In this document: piece by piece, positions 24,546 through 31,783 of the stretch
Layout: the number at the start of each line of letters is the position of its first letter
Position numbering within the stretch: the stretch's first letter is position 1
Source of the DNA: 2-12-FULL-60-19 sp041483675
GTDB taxonomy: Bacteria > Desulfobacterota > Binatia > UBA9968
NCBI GenBank assembly: GCA_041483675.1
Contig: JBGPGE010000006.1
Location: 1 to 64,000 of the forward strand
DNA length: 64,000 nucleotides
Direction: 5' to 3'
Made by a program: the position numbers and the translations under genes
The notes under the pieces: generated by a model
What the model was told of the DNA's origin: nothing
Databases searched by the model: none
The model's input: only the letters and a program-made list of their open reading frames with translations

Positions 24546-25076
24546 ATGGATCGCGATACGATCGCCACGATCATTGACGCGCTCAAGAAGGAAAAGATCG
24601 ATCTCGTCGTCACGCTCCCCGAGGAGCCGACCTCGCCGCTGACCGAAGAAATCCGGCGAGATCCTTATTTCACCAGCGTCACGGTCGCCGGCGAAGGACA
24701 CGGAATCTCTTTGTGCGCCGGCGCCTCGCTATCGGGACGGGGCTGCGTTTTCATCACGGGGATCGCGGGGTTGCTCGTGGGGACCTGGTCGCTGGCGCAG
24801 ATGGGCGTGCTCTACGGCATTCCGGTTTTCATTCTGGCTTCCTACCGCGGCGACATCGCCGACCGCAGCGGCATCTCGGGCGCGCAGCTTTTCATGTTCC
24901 AGCAAATCGGCGAGCCGTTGCTCAACGCGCTGCGCGTTCCCTACAAGGTCGTCGACAAGAAGAGCGATCTCGAGCGGCGGATTATCGACGGCCACTCGGC
25001 CTGCCAGGGATTCGGCACGCCGCTGGTGCTGCTCTTGACCGGAGACGTTCTATGGTCAAACGATTCGACTGCTTGA
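24546..25076 (+). CDS. TPP-dependent decarboxylase alpha (PYR) subunit, sulfopyruvate/phosphonopyruvate type
   Basis: A 176-residue N-terminal-type half enzyme homologous to ComD. It keeps the activating Glu region TVAGEGHGISLCAGASLSG and the GCVFITGIAGLLVGTWSLAQM and PVFILASYRGD blocks. The open frame starts 19 codons earlier, but the ATG at 24546 directly follows GAGGTGAGACC and aligns with the family. The last 25 bases overlap the beta-subunit gene, so the two are co-translated. The heteromer would decarboxylate a 3-sulfo- or phosphono-2-oxo acid, or a related 2-oxo acid, in the cytosol. Its place inside an ABC importer operon suggests that the imported anion feeds it. Confidence 0.85.
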   Translation: MDRDTIATIIDALKKEKIDLVVTLPEEPTSPLTEEIRRDPYFTSVTVAGEGHGISLCAGASLSGRGCVFITGIAGLLVGTWSLAQMGVLYGIPVFILASYRGDIADRSGISGAQLFMFQQIGEPLLNALRVPYKVVDKKSDLERRIIDGHSACQGFGTPLVLLLTGDVLWSNDSTA

Positions 25077-25654
25077 AACTGCTGGCTTCCTGGATGGACG
25101 AGCACATGCTCACTGTCACGAGCCGCGGCGGCAACGCGCGGGAATGGGCGCATCTGCGGCCGGGGGGCGCCAACTTCCACAGCCTCAACCTCGGCACCTG
25201 CCTCGGCTTCGCTCTCGGAGTGAGCCTGGCTTTTCCACGGCGAAAAGTCGTGGCAATAGACTCGGACGGCAGCCTGCTGCTCGATACGAGCGCGCTGGTC
25301 ACCGTGGCCGACGTGAACCCGCCCAACCTGCTCGTTTTGGTTTTCGACAACCAGGCGTATGCCGCCATGGGGGCGACGGCCACGGCGCGCGCCGCCGATC
25401 TCCAACAAATGGCGCAAGGCGCGGGAATCAAAAAAACAGGGACCATCGCAACCCTCGAAGACTTCGCCGTAACCGTGAAAAAGGCGTTCGACGCCCAGGA
25501 GCTGGCTTTCTACGTCATCAAAGTCGCGCCGGGAAGAGAGCGCGTGAAGGTCGATTCCCGTTTCATCCACGGTCGCCCCATGCTGGAAAATTTCGTCACC
25601 GCAGTGCGAAACCATCCGGACTACCGCGGCGGCTTCACGCCGGCCAAGGACTGA
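25052..25654 (+). CDS. TPP-dependent decarboxylase beta (PP) subunit
   Basis: A 200-residue C-terminal-type half enzyme homologous to ComE. The thiamine pyrophosphate/Mg motif is present as AIDSDGSLLLDTSAL...LVLVFDNQAY, with SDG in place of the usual GDG and the terminal Asn intact. Upstream, SRGGNAREW and FHSLNLGTCLGFALGVSLA are typical of the subunit. The ATG at 25052 overlaps the alpha subunit by 25 bases. It ends one base before the next gene. The GDG-to-SDG change is seen in some functional relatives, so activity is likely but the exact substrate remains open among sulfopyruvate, phosphonopyruvate and similar 2-oxo acids. Confidence 0.85.
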   Translation: MVKRFDCLKLLASWMDEHMLTVTSRGGNAREWAHLRPGGANFHSLNLGTCLGFALGVSLAFPRRKVVAIDSDGSLLLDTSALVTVADVNPPNLLVLVFDNQAYAAMGATATARAADLQQMAQGAGIKKTGTIATLEDFAVTVKKAFDAQELAFYVIKVAPGRERVKVDSRFIHGRPMLENFVTAVRNHPDYRGGFTPAKD

Positions 25655-25655
25655 T

Positions 25656-26645
25656 ATGTTCCGCGGCGGAAAAATTAAAATTCTCAGCAGCTCCATCTCC
25701 CACATGCCGTTGCACTTCGTGTTTCGCGACTCGGGGGTGGCCGGGAAGCACGGCTTCGACCTCGACGTCGATATTGCGAAAGTCCCGCAGCGGGGCAAGA
25801 AGACCCGAACGATCGCCGAGCGCGCGGCGCTGCTGCTTTCCGGCGAATATCAATTCCTGAGCGGCCTCCATCACGAGCCCTATCTCTACCGCGCCCGCGG
25901 CGACAACCGGCTCGTCTTCCTGGCGCAGACGCAAAACGACTGGGACGACCGCTTGATCGTCCGGCCCGATATCCGGGAAGCCCGGCAGCTCGAAGGGAAA
26001 AGAATCCTCACCGGTCCCGCACCCTGCGTTTACGGTAATCTGCGCCACGCTCTGGAGCGCGCCGGCGTGGATGTTTCACGGGTCGAATTCGTGTTTTCCT
26101 CGCGCGAAGGCGAGGGAGAGGATTCACGCCTGGCGGTCGGCCCTGCCGGCATTGCGCGCGTTCGCAGAGGCGAGGTCGACGCCGCCAATGTCGATATTCC
26201 CTTCGATCTCCAGGCGAAAAAGCGCGGACTCAACGCCATCGAACTTCCCTCCCTGCCGGTGATCCACAATACGACGATCTGCGCCAGCATGGACTTTATC
26301 CGCGACAACGAGGAAACGGTCATCCGGTTTCTAAAGGCGCTGATCGAGGCGGTCCATTTTTTCAAAACTGAAAAACAGAAGACCTGCGCGATTCTCGCGC
26401 GCGAATACGCCCCCCTGATCGGGCTGGAGGGGGACGACGAAATCGACTATCTGCACGAGCAGTGGAGCCGGCTGCTCTCGGGGAAGCCGTATCCGGACCC
26501 TTCGGCCGTGTCGAATCTCTACGAGCTCGACGTGGCCCACGATCCGAGAGCGAACAGCGTCGGTCCGTTGGAAACCTGGGACACCCACTACGTGCGCCTG
26601 ATCGATGACAGCGGTTTCATCGACGCGCTCTACCGGTCTAACTAG
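25656..26645 (+). CDS. Leaderless NMT1/binding-protein-fold protein
   Basis: A 329-residue protein of the NMT1-like PBP2 superfamily that begins FRGGKIKILSSSISHMPLHFVFRDSG without any signal peptide. GKRILTGPAPCVYGNL and FIRDNEETVIRFLKALIEAVHFFK are recognisable family segments. It starts one base after the TPP beta subunit and its end overlaps the reading frame of the next gene, so it is firmly within the operon. Absence of a leader and the position beside a decarboxylase parallel the 4,5-dihydroxyphthalate-decarboxylase-like proteins at 20178 and 21593. An enzymatic or intracellular ligand-sensing role is therefore more likely than transport; this is inference. Confidence 0.75.
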   Translation: MFRGGKIKILSSSISHMPLHFVFRDSGVAGKHGFDLDVDIAKVPQRGKKTRTIAERAALLLSGEYQFLSGLHHEPYLYRARGDNRLVFLAQTQNDWDDRLIVRPDIREARQLEGKRILTGPAPCVYGNLRHALERAGVDVSRVEFVFSSREGEGEDSRLAVGPAGIARVRRGEVDAANVDIPFDLQAKKRGLNAIELPSLPVIHNTTICASMDFIRDNEETVIRFLKALIEAVHFFKTEKQKTCAILAREYAPLIGLEGDDEIDYLHEQWSRLLSGKPYPDPSAVSNLYELDVAHDPRANSVGPLETWDTHYVRLIDDSGFIDALYRSN

Positions 26646-26655
26646 GGAGGTCGTC

Positions 26656-27723
26656 GTGAATCTCAGTCTCTTGCTCGTCTTTATTATTCTGACACTCATC
26701 GCTGCTCCAACATTCGCCGCTGAGCCTCCCGGCGCGTCGAAGCAGGTCCTCGACGCGGCAAAAAAAGAAGGCGAAGTGAGCCTCTGGAGCAACTCCTTCG
26801 AGGAGCCCGAAAAGGTCTTGAAGCCATTTCACGCGATGTATCCTTATCTCAAGGTCAAGCTCTGGGACGGCCGGAGCGAAGAGATCATGAATCGCATCGT
26901 GAGCGAGGCCAAGGCGGGACGCCATTCCGTGGACGTGCTCCTTTTGAGCACGCGCGCCTTTCCCCTTCTCAAGAACGCGGGACTCCTCCAGGAATACGAC
27001 TGGCCGGCGCACGTGAACAAGTGGCCGCACCAGCCCAAACACGCCCTCTGGCGCAATACCGCCGCCAGCATCAGAGTCCCGAGCTACAACGCAAAACTAG
27101 TTTCTCCCTCCGAAGTGCCGAAGTCCTGGGACGATCTCAAGAGTCCCAAATGGCTCGGCCGAGGCGCAATCAGCTCCTCGGGCGCCGACGCGCCCCTGCT
27201 CTTCGCCGACCTCTGGAAGAAAGAGAACGGTGAGATGAACTGGGACCGGGCGTTTCAATTCTGGCGCGACGTGATCCAAACCACGAAACCCAAGATCATC
27301 CGCGGCTTCACGGCCGGCTTCGAGTCACTCGCGTCGGGCGAGTTTTCCATTTTTCTTTTAAGCTCGGCCAACTCGGCCATCCAGTATGAGAACCTCGGCG
27401 CGCCGGTTAAAATGGCGCCGGTCGGTAAGACCGTGGGCAGCGCGTGGGGCATCGCCGTTCCCAAGACCATCCAACATCCGAACGCGACCCGGCTGTTTGT
27501 CCAATGGATCCTCTCCACGGAAGGGCTGCTCCATTACGCCGACATTCAAGCGATCTCGATTCTCGACCCGGAGATCGGCAAGCGCGCAAGAGCCAACGTG
27601 CGGCTCAAGGAGCTGGGCATCGACTGGTACCCGATCGCGGACGAGTTTCGGACGGAAGAAGAGGTCAACAAAGCGACGGTCTGGTGGTCGACGGAATTGG
27701 GATTGAGGCGGGGCGCTAAATGA
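26656..27723 (+). CDS. Extracellular solute-binding protein (iron/AEP-type, family 1)
   Basis: A 355-residue secreted binding protein: signal peptide NLSLLLVFIILTLIAAPTFA ending near AEP, then VLDAAKKEGEVSLWSNSFEEPEKVLKPF, landmarks of the Fe(III)/2-aminoethylphosphonate binding family (cluster D-like fold). Other blocks are SWDDLKSPKW and GIAVPKTIQHPNATRLFVQWILS. The GTG at 26656 follows GGGAGG and begins the signal peptide; the open frame from 26605 is not needed. With the ATPase at 23379 and permease at 27937 it completes an importer. No Tyr cluster typical of ferric-binding FbpA is obvious, so an organic anion is preferred. Confidence 0.85.
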   Translation: MNLSLLLVFIILTLIAAPTFAAEPPGASKQVLDAAKKEGEVSLWSNSFEEPEKVLKPFHAMYPYLKVKLWDGRSEEIMNRIVSEAKAGRHSVDVLLLSTRAFPLLKNAGLLQEYDWPAHVNKWPHQPKHALWRNTAASIRVPSYNAKLVSPSEVPKSWDDLKSPKWLGRGAISSSGADAPLLFADLWKKENGEMNWDRAFQFWRDVIQTTKPKIIRGFTAGFESLASGEFSIFLLSSANSAIQYENLGAPVKMAPVGKTVGSAWGIAVPKTIQHPNATRLFVQWILSTEGLLHYADIQAISILDPEIGKRARANVRLKELGIDWYPIADEFRTEEEVNKATVWWSTELGLRRGAK

Positions 27724-27798
27724 AGGAAAAACGAGGTCTCACGGCGCGAGTTTTCGGACCGCGGCCCTCTCCCTCGCGCCCTTCGGCCTCGCAAGAAA

Positions 27799-27889
27799 GC
27801 CGGCGCCCGGTCGAAGAGCCCGCGCATCCGATACTGCCGCTAGGATTAAGCAGCACCCTATTGCGCGGGCTCGGAGAGCGGGTGGCGGC
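27799..27889. repeat. 91-bp hairpin element R3
   Basis: Copy 3 of the element at 14131 and 18872. The outer stem is GCCGGCGCCCG/CGGGTGGCGGC with one mismatch, the inner stem AGCCCGCGC/GCGCGGGCT. The last 27 bases are identical to R2. It lies in the 213-base gap between the binding-protein and permease genes of one operon, so it would be transcribed within that mRNA. Confidence 0.9.
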
Positions 27890-27936
27890 TTTCGTTATCG
27901 AGGCGCACTAAACATTTTTTTTCGGCAACCGCCCAC

Positions 27937-29685
27937 GTGTCCATCACTATGACCAGCCGGCAGCGAATCGCTCGCATCGATCATCCGACGGTCGTCCTTG
28001 TCCTGGTCACCGCTTTCGTGGGAGTGCTGGCGATCGTTCCGCTTTTTTATCTCGTCTGGAGCAGCTTCAAACCGATCGCCGTAGGCAATCTCGCCGATTT
28101 CAGCCTGGACAATTTCACGCTGGAAAACTTTTTGCGCGCCTATTCCGACCCGCTCATTCTCACCATGCTCGGCAATAGTTTTATCTTCGCCATCGGTTCC
28201 ATGCTGGTCGCGATCTTTTTCGGCGGCGTCATCGCCTTTCTGGTGGAGCGAACCGACGCGCCCATGAGAAATTTCACGTACGGATTCATGTTCATCCCGC
28301 TCATTATGCCCGGCCTACTCAAAGCGATCGGCTGGGTGTTGCTGTTGAGCCCCAACAACGGCCTCTTGAACAAGATCTGGCTTTCTTTGGGTTTCAAAGA
28401 GCCGCTCTTCGATCCTTCTTCCCTGCCCGCGATGTTCTGGGTCGAAGGGCTGTCGATGGCGCCGCTGACCTTCCTGATGCTCGGCGCCGCTTTCCGTGGA
28501 ATGGACCCGTCCCTCGAAGAGGCCGCGCTCACCTCGGGCGCGGGAAAATTCATGACGTTCTGGAGGGTCACGCTTCGATTGATGAGCCCGGCGCTCGCCG
28601 GCATCGGGCTGCTCCAGTTGATCCGCGGGCTCGAATCCTTCGACGTCCCCATCGCCATGGGATCGGGCAAAGGCATTCAAGTCTTCAGCACCAACATCTA
28701 TGTTTCCGTGAGAGAGATCTCGCCGCCCGACTACGGCACGGCTTTTACGCTCAGCCTGGTGCTTGTCGTCCTCGCGGTCCTCGGCGTCGCCGTCTACCAC
28801 CGCGTGATGGGCAGATCGGAAAGATACGCGACGGTTACGGGAAAAGGTTTTCGCCCGAGACTGATCCCTTTGGGAAAGTGGCGCTGGGCCGCGACCGGAT
28901 TCATCCTCTTTTTTCTCTTCGCATCGACGATCCTGCCGTTTTTGGTCCTGCTCTGGGTTTCCTTCCTGCCCTTTTATCAGTTGCCTTCGTGGGAGGTCCT
29001 CGGCCGGCTCAACCTCGACAGCTACCGCGACCTGTTCGCGCGCGACCAATTTTATCTGAGCCTCAAGAATACCTTGATCGTCAGCACGGTGGTGAGCATC
29101 GGCTCGATGCTCCTCGCCACGCTCATCTCGTGGATCGTGATCCGGCTGAAACCCAGAGGCGGCAAGCTTCTCGACACGCTGTCCTTTATGCCCTACACGG
29201 TGCCGGGCATCGCCATGGGATTTGCATTCATGGTGGTCTTTTTGAGTTTCCCCAACCCGATCTACGGGACGCTCTGGATCCTCATTCTCGCCTACCTCAC
29301 GAATTTCCTGCCGATTGCCACCCGCTTCACGCACGCGGCGATCGCGCAGATCCGCGCCGAGCTCGAAGAGGCCGCCACCACCGCGGGCGCCGGGCCGTTC
29401 ACCGTCATACGCCGCATCGTCGTCCCGCTCATCCTTCCATCGCTCGTCGCCGGCTCGCTCTACATATTTTTGCTCTCGGCCAAGATCGTCTCCGCGGCGG
29501 CCATTCTGTGGCAGCCCGACTCGGTCATCATGCCGGTCTATCTCTTGCAGCTCTGGGTGGACGGCCGGCTGCCGCTGGTCGGCGCGCTGTCCGTCGTGAT
29601 GATCGGCGGGCTTACGGTCCTGACGATCGTCGCCCGGACTCTGGCCCAGCGGCGCACTATCGTCGCGGAGGTATCGACCCCATGA
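27937..29685 (+). CDS. Fused double ABC permease (iron/thiamine/AEP type)
   Basis: A 582-residue inner-membrane protein made of two six-helix BPD permease domains (about 20-280 and 310-575), the layout of FbpB/ThiP-type permeases. Each half has an EAA loop contacting the ATPase: EEAALTSGAGKFMTFWRVTL and EEAATTAGAGPFTVIRRIVV. N-terminal sequence TVVLVLVTAFVGVLAIVPLFYLVW forms the first helix. Translation may begin at GTG 27937 or ATG 27949; no clear ribosome site is visible before either. The stop codon overlaps the start of a truncated amidohydrolase (ATGA), so the operon originally continued. Partner genes are at 23379 and 26656. Confidence 0.9.
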   Translation: MSITMTSRQRIARIDHPTVVLVLVTAFVGVLAIVPLFYLVWSSFKPIAVGNLADFSLDNFTLENFLRAYSDPLILTMLGNSFIFAIGSMLVAIFFGGVIAFLVERTDAPMRNFTYGFMFIPLIMPGLLKAIGWVLLLSPNNGLLNKIWLSLGFKEPLFDPSSLPAMFWVEGLSMAPLTFLMLGAAFRGMDPSLEEAALTSGAGKFMTFWRVTLRLMSPALAGIGLLQLIRGLESFDVPIAMGSGKGIQVFSTNIYVSVREISPPDYGTAFTLSLVLVVLAVLGVAVYHRVMGRSERYATVTGKGFRPRLIPLGKWRWAATGFILFFLFASTILPFLVLLWVSFLPFYQLPSWEVLGRLNLDSYRDLFARDQFYLSLKNTLIVSTVVSIGSMLLATLISWIVIRLKPRGGKLLDTLSFMPYTVPGIAMGFAFMVVFLSFPNPIYGTLWILILAYLTNFLPIATRFTHAAIAQIRAELEEAATTAGAGPFTVIRRIVVPLILPSLVAGSLYIFLLSAKIVSAAAILWQPDSVIMPVYLLQLWVDGRLPLVGALSVVMIGGLTVLTIVARTLAQRRTIVAEVSTP

Positions 29686-29780
29686 TCGTCGACTGTCACG
29701 CGCACGCCATTCCGCCGGAAGCGGTCGACCTGCTCGATCAAACCGGCGTCAGCGGCCTTTCCGCTCCCACCGCTTCATGA
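29682..29780 (+). pseudogene. Truncated amidohydrolase (N-terminal fragment)
   Basis: The ATG overlaps the permease stop by four bases and encodes MIVDCHAHAIPPEAVDLL, the start of an ACMSD-type amidohydrolase with its DxHxH metal motif. It then runs into a stop after 32 residues. From about codon 24 the sequence is antisense to the end of the convergent class II aldolase gene. The coupling and motif show a real gene that lost nearly all its length, most simply by a rearrangement joining two unrelated segments near 29750. A functional 32-residue peptide is very unlikely. Confidence 0.7.
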
Positions 29781-30474
29781 TGCCGCCGTTTTCCAGCTCC
29801 CACCGCCAGGTGCGCCAGAGAAATCTGTACGAGTCGTCGGAGAGTGAGAGGTAAGTGGAGTCCGGCTGCCACAGAGCGAGATCTTTGCCGGCGAGAAGGT
29901 GCGCGTAGGCGGCCATTTCCAGGTAGTACATCATCACCACCGCCTGGGCGACATTTTTACCGACCGTCACCGCGCCGTGGTTTCTTAAAATCACCGCCTT
30001 CCCCTGGCCGAGAGTTTGCGCGACCTCCCGTCCGTCGCTTTCGCTATAGATCAGGTTGCTGCGAAAAGTCGGGACTCCGTCGCCAAAGGGGATGGACGGA
30101 GGATGGAAAGTATGGAGTTTTCTCCCGGTCGCGGACAGGGTAACGGCGTGAAACGGATGGGCGTGGACCACGCCGCCGACGTCCGGCCGCGCCTTATAGA
30201 TCTCCGTGTGAATGAAAGTCTCGCCCGACACATGCTGCGTTCCCTTCACGCGCCGGCAGGAAAAATCCAACTCCATGATTTCGTCGACGTCCAACGGCTC
30301 GGGCGCGATGCGCATGCGGACAAACAGCAGCCCTTCGCGCTTCGCCTCCGGCGGCAGCCGCCCGCTCACATGGCCGTAGATATCCTCAAGCTCCCGGAGC
30401 AGCACCCGCGCGCCGAACAGCACGTCGTCCGCCAGCCGGTCGATTGATCGGCTCTTGTTAGCTTTCTTGGCCAT
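29749..30474 (-). CDS. Class II aldolase/adducin-family protein
   Basis: A 241-residue enzyme of the fuculose-phosphate aldolase/RibB-like fold. It has the metal-binding pair in VVHAHPFHAV (two His), the third His in ILRNHGAVTVG, and an N-terminal YGHVSGRLPPE segment corresponding to the family's GN(x)S motif. Length is usual. It is convergent with the ABC operon and transcribed on its own; an AGGA precedes the ATG. Members cleave or decarboxylate phosphorylated or free hydroxy-oxo acids (for example OtnC/YgbL, 4-hydroxy-3-methyl ketoacids). The exact substrate cannot be told. Its last residues define the breakpoint with the truncated amidohydrolase. Confidence 0.88.
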   Translation of the reverse strand: MAKKANKSRSIDRLADDVLFGARVLLRELEDIYGHVSGRLPPEAKREGLLFVRMRIAPEPLDVDEIMELDFSCRRVKGTQHVSGETFIHTEIYKARPDVGGVVHAHPFHAVTLSATGRKLHTFHPPSIPFGDGVPTFRSNLIYSESDGREVAQTLGQGKAVILRNHGAVTVGKNVAQAVVMMYYLEMAAYAHLLAGKDLALWQPDSTYLSLSDDSYRFLWRTWRWELENGGIMKRWERKGR

Positions 30475-30493
30475 GGTCGGCTAATCCTATGGG

Positions 30494-30937
30494 CTATAGA
30501 ATAGAGACGCTGCCGCCCCTGGTAACCTTTGCGATGAACGGCCCGGGACGGTTCTTCAGAAGGCGCTTCATTTTTGGGAGGGCTTTCACGTAGGCCTCCG
30601 CCATTTCGCTACCTCGAAGCTGAGCGGACGCCAAGACGAATGCTCGCACGCCCGCGTTCCGTAGGGCTTGCTGTTCGGTCGCTCGATACCGGATGCGGTC
30701 GTCTTTCGTCAGGACTATCCACCCTTTTCGCCCAACTTCGATGAGCCACTCCGCATCCTTGGCGTCCGGAAGAAAATGATCGTCATGGATTTCGACTGTC
30801 TCGCCGGCATTTCGGAGGGCCTGGGCAACCACGTTCTTGCCCAGTGACCGGTCGAGGAAGAAGATGATTGGTTCAGGCGGCTTCGAGCCAGAGCTCGCAG
30901 CGGATGGCCTCCTCGATCTCGCCCCGGCCTCGCCCAT
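30494..30937 (-). CDS. VapC45-like PIN-domain protein (putative toxin)
   Basis: A PIN-like ribonuclease-fold protein of up to 147 residues. The conserved core begins IIFFLDRSLGKNVVAQALRNAG with the first Asp. HDDHFLPDAKDAEWLIEVGRKGW and VLTKDDRIRYRATE supply further acidic residues of the VapC45 family, including its typical KDxRIRYR signature. The ATG at 30937 lies 65 bases inside the antitoxin gene; no ATG, GTG or TTG closer to the core exists, so either this long overlap is used or a rare start such as ATC or ATT. It pairs with the antitoxin at 30873. The presumed action is RNA cleavage when the antitoxin is lost. Confidence 0.8.
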   Translation of the reverse strand: MGEAGARSRRPSAASSGSKPPEPIIFFLDRSLGKNVVAQALRNAGETVEIHDDHFLPDAKDAEWLIEVGRKGWIVLTKDDRIRYRATEQQALRNAGVRAFVLASAQLRGSEMAEAYVKALPKMKRLLKNRPGPFIAKVTRGGSVSIL

Positions 30938-31589
30938 AATCCCCCGCTAGTTCATCAATCGACTCCCCGGCTTTGTAGCGCTCCGCTATAACCGCCGTAG
31001 GAATGCCGGTTCCTACCAGCACAGGCCGGCCAAAGGAAATCTGCGGATCGATAACCACAACCCTCGGCTCCTGGGCATCGCGTTTTCTGGTAAAGGGAAA
31101 CAGCCTTACCGCGTGGCCGGCGGGATCGTGTTCGACGCGTTTGAGGTGAGCTTGAAGCAATTTTTTGATCGCGAGCTGACCCTCTCGGGAAACGTTGATC
31201 AGCTGGCCGTATTTCTCGATGAACAGATCGAGACCGTCGGTTTCGAACCGATGCTCCGCCAGAGGATGTTCCGAGCCAAACTCTGCTTTGATGTAGTTGA
31301 GAGCTGTCCTTACTTTGGCGAGGGGGATTTCGTGAATCCGCCGGAGAGCATCGAGCACATGGACTTCGACCAGATTAACGAACGAAAGCAGACGATGGTC
31401 CGTATCGGGGAGATCGACGATCGGTTTAAAGAATCTTCGACCGGCCTCGGTCTGATAATAACGGCCGACCGCCCAGGATCGAAGGGTCGCGCGAGGTATG
31501 AGGAGATAGTGCGAAGCTTCCGTAACGCTGAAGGCGGGTAATTCTCTTACGTCCTGATTTTTTTCGAACTTACAGCCTCGGTTCTGCAC
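30873..31589 (-). CDS. VapB45-like antitoxin: MerR-like HTH plus DUF433
   Basis: About 238 residues. The N-terminal part is a MerR/excisionase-like helix-turn-helix (FSVTEASHYLLIPRATLRSWAVG). The C-terminal DUF433 domain (VVVIDPQISFGRPVLVGTGIPTAVIAERYKAGESIDELAGDY, landmarks GRPVLVGTGIP and DELAGDYG) is also DNA- or toxin-binding. The open frame extends to a TTG at 31625, but that codon coincides with the -35 box of a strong promoter, so translation most likely begins at the GTG at 31589 or a little downstream. The gene overlaps the toxin gene at its end. It would neutralise the PIN protein and autoregulate the pair. Confidence 0.78.
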   Translation of the reverse strand: MQNRGCKFEKNQDVRELPAFSVTEASHYLLIPRATLRSWAVGRYYQTEAGRRFFKPIVDLPDTDHRLLSFVNLVEVHVLDALRRIHEIPLAKVRTALNYIKAEFGSEHPLAEHRFETDGLDLFIEKYGQLINVSREGQLAIKKLLQAHLKRVEHDPAGHAVRLFPFTRKRDAQEPRVVVIDPQISFGRPVLVGTGIPTAVIAERYKAGESIDELAGDYGRGRGEIEEAIRCELWLEAA

Positions 31590-31596
31590 TGAAGGG

Positions 31597-31625
31597 ACTA
31601 TGCCCCAAGGGGTAGAGATAGTCAA
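31597..31625 (-). promoter_or_regulatory. Sigma70-type promoter of the VapBC45-like operon
   Basis: On the minus strand TTGACT (31625-31620) and CATAGT (31602-31597) are separated by exactly 17 bases. Transcription would start near 31590, giving a short or leaderless message for the GTG at 31589. Confidence 0.65.
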
Positions 31626-31783
31626 GTTTGGCGGAAATCTCGGCCGTCTCGAGAAGAATCAACAAAATCCGAAACCAGCCGAAAAAAACCAGTAATTCCA
31701 GGGATGGCCCTTTCGCTTTGTTGGAGAGGGTAGGCCCTGATCGATAGCGTGTCACGGACAAAAGACGGACAGCCGTCAAAGTT

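Noticed and set aside
14131..27889. The 91-bp elements as integron attC sites
   Set aside because: No RYYYAAC/GTTRRRY core sites at the ends, no integrase, and the copies lie within collinear operons rather than between single-gene cassettes.
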